NCBI GenBank assembly: GCA_040003255.1
Contig: JBDUCV010000060.1
Coordinates: 1-12,435, forward strand
Source: JBDUCV01 sp040003255
Lineage (GTDB): Bacteria > Actinomycetota > Actinomycetes > Mycobacteriales > Jatrophihabitantaceae
Length of the DNA: 12,435 bases
Reading direction: 5' to 3'
Below the pieces are notes generated by a model. It made no database searches, was not told the origin of the DNA, and worked only from the letters and a program-made list of their open reading frames with translations. The position numbers and the translations under genes were made by a program. Positions 5,625 to 10,509 of the stretch are shown here, in pieces; position 1 is the first letter of the stretch, and each line of letters begins with the position of its first letter.

Positions 5625-7196
5625 ATGTCAGCCGTGGCGGCCGCGGAGATAGAACGCGAGGACAAGTACGACGTCGACGGATCGTTCCAGATGCCCGACC
5701 TGTCCGACCTGGTACCGGACCGCGGTTCGGTCGAGGTCGATACCCGCCGGTTGCGCAACGTCTACTTCGACACCGACCAAGGTGACCTGTTGCGTAACCG
5801 GGTGACGTTGCGCCGGCGTTATGGCGGACCGGACGAGGGCTGGCACGCCAAGCTGCCCGCGGCCAAGGGCGCCCGGACCGAAGTCCGGCTGCCGTCCGAC
5901 GAGGCCCGCCGGCCGCCGCGCGAGTTGCTGGACCTGACCACCGGGCTGCGCCGGGGCCGACCCGTGCGCCGCAGCGCGGTACTCAACACCGAGCGCCGTG
6001 CGTACCGGCTGCTCGATGCCGACGCAACGGTGCTCGTCGAGGTGGCCGACGACACGGTCCGCGCCGCGGCCGGCGGGAACTCGGCCGCAGTGTCGCAGTG
6101 GCGCGAGGTGGAGGTCGAGCTCGGCGCGGGCGAGGAGGAGTTGTTGGCGGTCATTGGCCGGCGTCTGCGCGACGCCGGGGCAACACCGGCCGGCCACTCC
6201 TCCAAGCTCGCCCGCGCGCTGGCCTCGGCCGACGGATTAGGGCCGACGGATGGCTCAGGGTCATCCGGGTCATCCGGGTCGGCCGGGTCGGCCGGGTCGG
6301 CGGGGTCCGCGGGGTCGTCCGCAGAGGCAGGGTCGTCCGACAACGGCGGCCAGAGTGCCGGCTCGGTCGTGCTGGCCTATCTCGCCCAACAGCGCGACGC
6401 GGTGATCGCCGGAGACCTCGGGCTGCGCCGCGGCGCGGACGTCGTCCACCCGACCCGCGTGGGTATCCGGCGGTCGCGCAGCACGCTGCGCACGTTCGGG
6501 TCCCTCTTCGACGCCGACCAAGCCGCCGCCCTCGACGCCGAGCTGCGCTGGTACGCCGCCACCCTCGGCGAGGTGCGCGACCGAGCCGTGTTGCGCGCCC
6601 GGATGAGCACCGCCTTGTCCGAGCTGCCCGACGCGACCCGCCTCGGTCGAGTTGGCGCCGACATCGACGAGCATCTGCTCTCCGAGTCGGCCCGGCACGG
6701 CGAGGCGCTCGGTCGGGCGTTGAACGGCCGCCGCTATCTCGCGCTGCTTGACGAGCTCGATCGTTGGATCACCGAACCGCCGTTCACCGAGGATGCGGCG
6801 AAGAAGCCGAAGCACATCGCCCGGCTGGTGGCCCGCGCCGAACGCAAGCTCGCCCGGCGGCTGACCACTGCGCTGGAGACGGACGACGACCACGCTCTGC
6901 ACGCCGCGCGCAAGGCCGGCAAGCGCGCGCGCTACGCCGCTGAGCTGGCGGTGCCCGTGATTGGTGAGGCGAAGGCAGAACGGTTGATCACCCGCTACAC
7001 CGCCCTGCAGGACGCTTTGGGGGAGCATCAGGACAGCGTGGTGGCCGCTGAGCTGCTGTTGCGGCTCGGGCGTTCGGCCGGAACCCGTCCGGGTGAGAAC
7101 GGGTTCTCCTACGGGGTCCTCTACGCCGGCGAGCTCCAGCGCCGCCAAGCCTCCCGGGATCGCGCCGCCGAGCTGGCCCGTCAGCTGGTCGGCTGA
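5625..7196 (+). CDS. CYTH-CHAD domain protein
   Basis: The 523-residue protein has two domains. Residues 1 to about 205 are a CYTH (triphosphate tunnel) domain with the E10-x-E12-x-K14 signature, an RNVYFDTDQGDLL block, LRRRYGG, WHAKLP and an acidic EVEVELG strand, all typical of the tunnel that binds triphosphates and divalent metal. Residues about 246-523 are a CHAD domain, an alpha-helical, His/Lys/Arg-rich polyphosphate-binding fold, with HPTRVGIRRSRSTLRTF at about 275 and HALHAARKAGKRARYAAEL later. A Gly-Ser-Ala linker encoded by 9-bp repeats joins them. In characterised proteins CHAD binds polyphosphate, and CYTH members hydrolyse tripolyphosphate or nucleotides; which applies here is unknown. 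It starts 33 bp after the PH gene without an obvious ribosome-binding site. Confidence 0.9.
   Translation: MSAVAAAEIEREDKYDVDGSFQMPDLSDLVPDRGSVEVDTRRLRNVYFDTDQGDLLRNRVTLRRRYGGPDEGWHAKLPAAKGARTEVRLPSDEARRPPRELLDLTTGLRRGRPVRRSAVLNTERRAYRLLDADATVLVEVADDTVRAAAGGNSAAVSQWREVEVELGAGEEELLAVIGRRLRDAGATPAGHSSKLARALASADGLGPTDGSGSSGSSGSAGSAGSAGSAGSSAEAGSSDNGGQSAGSVVLAYLAQQRDAVIAGDLGLRRGADVVHPTRVGIRRSRSTLRTFGSLFDADQAAALDAELRWYAATLGEVRDRAVLRARMSTALSELPDATRLGRVGADIDEHLLSESARHGEALGRALNGRRYLALLDELDRWITEPPFTEDAAKKPKHIARLVARAERKLARRLTTALETDDDHALHAARKAGKRARYAAELAVPVIGEAKAERLITRYTALQDALGEHQDSVVAAELLLRLGRSAGTRPGENGFSYGVLYAGELQRRQASRDRAAELARQLVG
6258..6338 (+). repeat. In-frame 9-bp tandem repeat encoding a Gly-Ser-Ser/Ala linker
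   Basis: Seven consecutive 9-bp units run from 6258 to 6320 with the pattern GGGTC(A/G)(T/G)CC or a near variant. One more unit at 6330-6338 follows a divergent 9-bp unit. Each unit encodes Gly-Ser-Ser or Gly-Ser-Ala and keeps the frame, so copy-number changes would lengthen or shorten the CYTH-CHAD linker without breaking the protein. Confidence 0.9.
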
Positions 7197-7675
7197 GCCT
7201 GAGGTTGGCCCCGTAGCCCGTCCGGCACCGGCGTGCCGTCCCTGCTGACGGGTCAGCGCGGAGGCGGAATGCCCCGAGGGAGGAGGCTTACCCTCACGGT
7301 GTCCATCGCGGTCTTAGCGGTTCCGGTGGAATCGCCTAAGTCGACAGGCTCGCCTTTGCTACTCCTGAGATTGTGCGAAATGAATAAGCGACCGCGTCAA
7401 CAACACTACATAAGGTCGCGACCACGGAATATCATTTCCCGTCAGGTGGCCTAGGTTGGGCTAAGTTCTTCCCGGCACCTCGGCGAATATACATTTTTCA
7501 AATTCTGCAAATCTAAGTTGGACCGTGCTAATCCCTGGCGGAAGCTGATAGGCGGGACGTTTGTTGCGCTGCCGGCGCCCACCGCGGTCGAGGATCTACC
7601 TGGCATTCCAGGGCGCGCAGTACGGGTTTGGTCGGCGCGCTGGCCGGCACGCAGACGTAGTGGAACGCTACGCGG
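7197..7675. other. Intergenic region with an AT-rich patch; no gene found
   Basis: No convincing coding sequence is visible in these 479 bp; the short frames lack actinobacterial codon bias. A GC-rich hairpin without a T tract follows the CYTH-CHAD stop (7223-7238, stem CGGCAC/GTGCCG). From about 7360 to 7530 the base composition drops well below that of the flanking genes, with runs such as ATACATTTTTC. This patch holds a 10-bp palindrome GGTCGCGACC (7414-7423), with a matching GCGACC at 7388, and an iron-box-like sequence at 7451-7469. It may be a regulatory region or a scar of foreign DNA. Confidence 0.5.
7451..7469 (+). promoter_or_regulatory. Possible DtxR/IdeR-type iron box (weak)
   Basis: CTAGGTTGGGCTAAGTTCT matches the DtxR/IdeR consensus TTAGGTTAGGCTAACCTAA at 13 of 19 positions, with the left half nearly complete and the right half poor. 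It lies in the AT-rich gap about 205 bp before the methyltransferase start. Iron-dependent control is only a suggestion, since the dyad is incomplete. Confidence 0.22.
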
Positions 7676-8359
7676 ATGCTCCTCTACGGACGACTGTTCG
7701 CCCTGCTTTATGACCCGTTCGTGGCTCTCGCCGAGCGCAAGGGCATGCGCGATATTCGCCGCACGGTCCTGTCCGACGCAAAAGGACGAACTCTCGAACT
7801 CGGCGCCGGCACCGGCCTGAACCTGGCGCTGTATCCGACGGCCGTGACGAGCCTTACCCTGACCGATCCCGAAACGCCGATGGTCCGGCAGCTTCGCCGC
7901 GCGGCGCGACGCGACGACCGCCCGGTCGAGATCGTTCAGGCGCCGGGCGAACATCTCCCTTTCGCAGACGGAGAATTCGACACCGTCGTTTGCACGATCG
8001 TGTTGTGCACCGTCTCCAACGTGGTGATGACCCTCCAGGAGATCAGTCGAGTGCTGGCGCCCGACGGTCAGCTGCTCCTGATCGAGCACGTCCGCGCGCG
8101 AGAGGCCCGGCTGATGCGGTGGCAGGACCGCCTGCACCGCCCGTGGCACGCGTTCGGCTACGGCTGTCACTGCAACCTCGACACGGCCCTCGCCCTGACA
8201 CAGTCGGGATTCGAGATCGCTGAGTTGAGGGAAGAACGGTGGCGCGGCATGCCGCCGATCGTGCAACCACTGATCACCGGCCGCCTGCCGCGCACGCACG
8301 CCCGTTGTCGCGTCGGCTTGATCGCCCGCAGCAGTCCCCGATCCGACCCTGATCCATGA
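7676..8359 (+). CDS. Class I SAM-dependent methyltransferase
   Basis: This 227-residue protein is a UbiE/Methyltransf_11-like methyltransferase. Motif I, LELGAGTGLNL, is at residues 40-50; a motif II acidic position follows in LTLTDPE; then come APGEHLPFADGEFDTVV (typical adenine-side and motif IV region), ISRVLAPDGQLLLIEHV (motif VI) and a C-terminal HCNLDTALALTQSGFEIAEL. The short N-terminus (YGRLFALLYDPF) resembles those of small membrane-associated or thiol/lipid-modifying members, but the substrate cannot be told. The ATG start at 7676 has only a weak purine run before it. It stands alone: upstream is the AT-rich gap and downstream a convergent kinase gene. A few C-terminal residues rich in Arg, Ser, Asp and Pro lie beyond the domain. 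Confidence 0.85.
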   Translation: MLLYGRLFALLYDPFVALAERKGMRDIRRTVLSDAKGRTLELGAGTGLNLALYPTAVTSLTLTDPETPMVRQLRRAARRDDRPVEIVQAPGEHLPFADGEFDTVVCTIVLCTVSNVVMTLQEISRVLAPDGQLLLIEHVRAREARLMRWQDRLHRPWHAFGYGCHCNLDTALALTQSGFEIAELREERWRGMPPIVQPLITGRLPRTHARCRVGLIARSSPRSDPDP

Positions 8360-8364
8360 GGGTC

Positions 8365-8400
8365 GACGGCGTCGCTTCGCCGCGTCACTGAGATTTCCCC
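8365..8400 (+). terminator. Possible terminator after the methyltransferase gene
   Basis: Six bases after the stop at 8357-8359, an imperfect hairpin forms from GACGGCG (8365-8371), loop TCGCTT and CGCCGCGTC (8378-8386), with a 2-nt bulge. It is followed by a loose T/C-rich tail (TTTCCCC, 8394-8400). Weak T-tracts are usual for high-GC terminators, so this is suggestive only. Confidence 0.3.
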
Positions 8401-8560
8401 TTGCGGCGAGCGACACCGTGCGAATTAGCGCTGTCAAGACCGAGCCCCCCTCGACGCATCCCCAAGGTCGTCCGCAAGCTTGCCGACGCGTAATTGGGCT
8501 GTCGGGCTCTGGGTGTCCGGTGCTCAGCGGCACAACTGGTTACCGCGCGGCACCTTTGGC

Positions 8561-8599
8561 TCGCCGAGCGGCGCGCAGCTGCCGTGTCCGGTGAATGAC
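8561..8599 (+). repeat. Duplicated vapB tail (39-bp direct repeat, left copy)
   Basis: These 39 bases match 9747-9785 at 36 positions. In frame they read LAERRAAAVSGE followed by TGA, the same end as the intact VapB antitoxin (LAERRSAAVSGE), including the ATGA overlap where the toxin gene would start. Sequence before and after this copy is not VapB or VapC, so it is a fragment. It ends 15 bp from the kinase stop codon. Confidence 0.85.
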
Positions 8600-8614
8600 T
8601 GGCGTAGCTCGAGC

Positions 8615-9163
8615 TCATTCGGCGGGGATGCCTGCCCGGTCAACGTTCGCTGCGGGAATGCCGGTGTCGATGAAGGCGAGTGCGTCGGCGACGGTGCCGG
8701 CAAGTGCTCGGGTGCTGTCGATGACGAGGCGGTCGTCGTCGCGCGGTTCGTACTCGCGGCTGACCCGCTCGACCTGTTCCCACGTGGGGAGGGTGAACCC
8801 GGGCAGGTCGTTGTCGCGCCGCTCGACGCGGCGCCGGTGCTCGGCTGCGTCTGGGCAAACAACCTCGATCACACGCAGTTTGGCGTCGGCGGCGGCAGCG
8901 GTGTGAGCCCAGCCGGCGCGGGCGGCTTCTACGCTGCTGACTGCATCCGCGACGACTGTCTGTCCGCGACGTAGATGCGGTCCGGCGATGGCGTGCATGA
9001 TCGAGTACGAGGCGATGCCCGACTGCTCAGGCGCGATGTTGTACTTCCACATCGCGGCCTCGATCGCGTCCGCTCGCAGAGACACGACCGCGGTGGCGTC
9101 GGCGATTGCGGACGCGAGCGTGGACTTCCCTGCTCCGGGTAGACCGCAAATCTGAACCAGCAT
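8615..9163 (-). CDS. Small P-loop kinase (AAA_33/zeta-like nucleotide-binding protein)
   Basis: This 182-residue protein begins directly with a Walker A motif: MLVQICGLPGAGKST, residues 1-15. It continues with LRADAIE (a substrate or metal-binding Asp position), QTVVADAVSS (Walker-B-like strand), and an Arg-rich lid (CPDAAEHRRRVERRDND) as in small-molecule and nucleotide kinases. It ends with LVIDSTRALAGTVADALAFI, the usual last strand and helix. Members of this group phosphorylate small molecules or, in the zeta toxins, UDP-sugars; the substrate here is unknown. The start at 9163 is set by the strong GGAGG 9 nt upstream and by domain position; the longer frame upstream (to 9640) overlaps other features. 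A perfect palindrome lies 20 nt upstream of the start codon. Flanking vapB copies suggest an inserted cassette. Confidence 0.78.
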   Translation of the reverse strand: MLVQICGLPGAGKSTLASAIADATAVVSLRADAIEAAMWKYNIAPEQSGIASYSIMHAIAGPHLRRGQTVVADAVSSVEAARAGWAHTAAAADAKLRVIEVVCPDAAEHRRRVERRDNDLPGFTLPTWEQVERVSREYEPRDDDRLVIDSTRALAGTVADALAFIDTGIPAANVDRAGIPAE

Positions 9164-9172
9164 CGTTCGAAT

Positions 9173-9177
9173 CCTCC
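9173..9177 (-). promoter_or_regulatory. Ribosome-binding site fixing the kinase start
   Basis: On the minus strand TGGAGGA (core GGAGG, 9177 to 9173) lies 9 nt before the ATG at 9163. It supports the short start that places the Walker A loop at the N-terminus, as is normal for this family. Confidence 0.7.
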
Positions 9178-9182
9178 ATTGT

Positions 9183-9197
9183 TGGACACCCTGTCCA
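9183..9197. promoter_or_regulatory. Perfect palindrome, operator-like
   Basis: TGGACA-CCC-TGTCCA is a perfect inverted repeat with 6-bp arms. It is centred 27 bp upstream of the kinase start codon and sits just before the TetR-like remnant. Arms of the GGACA/TGTCC type are common in TetR-family operators of actinobacteria. It would be well placed to control transcription of the kinase gene. Confidence 0.5.
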
Positions 9198-9199
9198 GG

Positions 9200-9451
9200 G
9201 GCCTCTTCGCGGCCGGAACCGGCGAGCGTGACGTCACCGAGGGGCTGCGGCGGCGAGAAAAGTGGCGAGCCGACCAGTTCGCCACGATCCTCGCCCCGGT
9301 GGCAACGCCAGGAACACAGGCCGATGTTGTGGGAGTGGCGGTAGCGCTCACAAGTTTCGCAACGTATGACCAGCTCCTCACCCAGACTGGTAGTCCCGAA
9401 ACCGCCGAGAGAGCGATGCAACTCGCGGTCACGGCCTGCCTCAGCCAATAG
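9200..9451 (+). pseudogene. TetR-family regulator, C-terminal ligand-domain remnant lacking the HTH
   Basis: An open frame (ATG at 9179, stop TAG at 9449-9451) encodes about 80 residues resembling the C-terminal effector domain of TetR regulators: LRRREKWRADQFATILAPV, then VVGVAVALTSFATYDQLLTQ, then SPETAERAMQLAVTACL. A complete regulator has about 190-210 residues with an N-terminal helix-turn-helix; no such sequence is found upstream in any frame. Codon third positions are less G/C-rich than in the core genes, suggesting foreign origin or relaxed selection. It diverges from the kinase gene with the palindrome between them, the usual layout of a TetR gene and its target. The family call is by pattern and is moderate; a small free-standing protein is the alternative. 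Confidence 0.45.
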
Positions 9452-9498
9452 CGCCGTCTGGACCGTGCCGTCACCGCTGCCAGTCGCCTGGCCGCCAG

Positions 9499-9529
9499 CT
9501 CCGTGGCACGGATAGTCACTCCGTGGCAC
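9499..9529 (+). promoter_or_regulatory. Two direct repeats at 20-bp period upstream of vapB
   Basis: CTCCGTGGCAC occurs at 9499-9509 and again at 9519-9529, a spacing of two helical turns that ends 9 bp before the antitoxin start. A GATAGT -10-like box (9511-9516) lies between the copies. This looks like an operator for self-repression by VapB or VapBC, as is usual for these modules. Confidence 0.5.
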
Positions 9530-9538
9530 ACTCGACTC

Positions 9539-9784
9539 ATGGATGCCACGCTTCAGATCGGCCAACAGGGACGTCTCGTGATTCCGGCAGAGATGCGCGC
9601 GGTGCTCGGCCTGACGCCGGGTGACCGGCTGCACGCTCACCTGAGCGGGCGTCGGTTGGTGCTTGAACGCGAACAGGACGCCCTTGGAGAACTGCGTGGC
9701 CTCGCTCGTGAGGCTCCGGCGTCCCGTTCCCTGGTCGAAGAGTTGCTCGCTGAGCGGCGCTCAGCTGCCGTGTCCGGCGAATGA
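9539..9784 (+). CDS. vapB: VapB-type antitoxin, AbrB/MazE swapped-hairpin family
   Basis: The 81-residue protein opens with the AbrB/SpoVT DNA-binding hairpin: LQIGQQGRLVIPAEMRAVLG, then LTPGDRLHAHLSGRRLVLERE. The C-terminal half (residues 50-81) is a helical, toxin-binding tail. The antitoxin binds the operator and blocks the VapC nuclease. The frame is open from 9503, but the ATG at 9539 gives the normal family N-terminus and leaves the upstream repeats as operator DNA. No strong ribosome-binding site is visible. The stop overlaps the vapC start (ATGA, 9781-9784). The last 12 codons are duplicated at 8561-8596. Confidence 0.87.
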   Translation: MDATLQIGQQGRLVIPAEMRAVLGLTPGDRLHAHLSGRRLVLEREQDALGELRGLAREAPASRSLVEELLAERRSAAVSGE

Positions 9785-9785
9785 C
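9747..9785 (+). repeat. vapB tail, intact copy of the 39-bp direct repeat
   Basis: This is the right-hand member of the pair with 8561-8599, matching at 36 of 39 positions. It is the genuine end of vapB and the start of vapC. The two copies are 1186 bp apart, bracketing the kinase gene, the TetR-like remnant and most of vapB. Confidence 0.85.
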
Positions 9786-10161
9786 GGTCCTCGACGCGTC
9801 GGCAGTGTTGGCGCTCGCCCATGATGAACCGGGCGCGGACGTCGTGGCCGAGGCACTGTCCGGAGCGATTCTCGGGACCGCGAACCTCGCCGAGGTCGTC
9901 GGCAAGCTGATCGACGCGGGCGCCGACGCCGGCCGACTGCGGCAGCTGCTCGGCGCGGCCGGCGTGACCATCGAGCCGCTCACCGAGGTCGACGCGGAGT
10001 TGGCCGGCGCGCTAAGGGCGTTACCCGCAGGACGCACGTTGTCACTCGGTGACCGGTGCTGCCTCGCGCTGACCGTCCGGAGCGACCCCGCCGAGGTCCT
10101 CACGGCCGACCGGGCGTGGACAGAGCTCGACCTGCCCATCAGTGTGAAGTTAATCCGGTGA
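9781..10161 (+). CDS. vapC: VapC-type PIN-domain ribonuclease toxin
   Basis: The 126-residue protein carries the full acidic set of the PIN nuclease fold: D5 in VLDASAVLA, E38 in NLAEVVGKL, D91 in LSLGDRCCLAL and D110 in LTADRAW. These residues bind metal for cleavage of RNA, in known VapC toxins often tRNA or rRNA. Length is normal and the protein ends with a typical final strand (DLPISVKLI). The ATG at 9781 overlaps the vapB stop by 4 bp, so the two are coupled. The module appears functional. It converges on dnaE2, with a 348-bp gap between the two stops. Confidence 0.92.
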   Translation: MTVLDASAVLALAHDEPGADVVAEALSGAILGTANLAEVVGKLIDAGADAGRLRQLLGAAGVTIEPLTEVDAELAGALRALPAGRTLSLGDRCCLALTVRSDPAEVLTADRAWTELDLPISVKLIR

Positions 10162-10509
10162 CGGACAGGTATCCGGTACATCGACCGGCATGAGGAAATT
10201 GCGCGGCAATGTCCGCGGCCAGCCTCGCCGGATGGCGGGTACAGACGATCGGCTGCGCCACAGTGTCCTGGTGCTCGGTCGGCTGGTCGGCGAGCGGGAT
10301 CTCGACGGACTGGACGGCGTCCACGTTCACGTCCGTGGTCGAGGGTCGGTCGAGCACCACTGGACCGCGGACGTGTGCGACGGGACGTGTTCTCGGTATC
10401 GAAGACGTTCGTGTACCGCTGGGACTACCCGAACGACGAGCGCCCCGGCGATCCGGTCAGGAAGTCCCGCACGTCCAAGCCGGAGCAGGAGTGGATGATC
10501 CAACTGGCG
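10162..10509. other. Gap between vapC and dnaE2 with broken coding signal
   Basis: I do not recognise a gene here. On the plus strand a frame from ATG 10190 gives a protein-like stretch (SVLVLGRLVGERDLDGLDGV, then GSVEHHWTADVCDG to about 10384). At that point the sense-like reading shifts to another frame (DVFSVSKTFVYRWDYPNDER, then PGDPVRKSRTSKPEQEWMIQ) and runs into the dnaE2 3' end. This could be one decayed gene with an indel near 10382, cut off at 10509. On the minus strand 10139-10360 also has a 73-codon frame (GTG start) with good codon bias that overlaps the vapC end. Neither is strong enough for a CDS call. Confidence 0.35.

Noticed and set aside
4430..5785. 451-residue plus-strand open frame across birA and the PH gene
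   Set aside because: It is extremely Arg/Gly/Pro-rich and out of frame with two clearly conserved genes, so it is a shadow of GC-rich codons.
7223..7238. Hairpin CGGCAC-CGGC-GTGCCG after the CYTH-CHAD gene as an intrinsic terminator
   Set aside because: The stem is short and no T-tract follows. Such hairpins are frequent by chance at this GC content, so it is mentioned only within the gap entry.
7197..7675. Riboswitch, tRNA or CRISPR in the long gaps
   Set aside because: No tRNA arms or T-loop, no regularly spaced repeats and no known riboswitch core could be found by reading. A covariance-model (Infernal/Rfam) scan would be the decisive test.
8474..8483. 10-bp palindrome GCAAGCTTGC
   Set aside because: It is isolated, not next to a start or promoter, and too short to call an operator.
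8385..8618. 77-residue minus-strand frame between the kinase and the methyltransferase
   Set aside because: It overlaps the kinase stop, has no recognisable motif or ribosome-binding site, and its sequence is partly explained by the duplicated vapB tail on the other strand.
9164..9640. N-terminal extension of the P-loop kinase to 9640
   Set aside because: The GGAGG at 9173-9177 and the Walker A position fix the start at 9163. The extension would run through the palindrome, the TetR remnant and the vapB operator.
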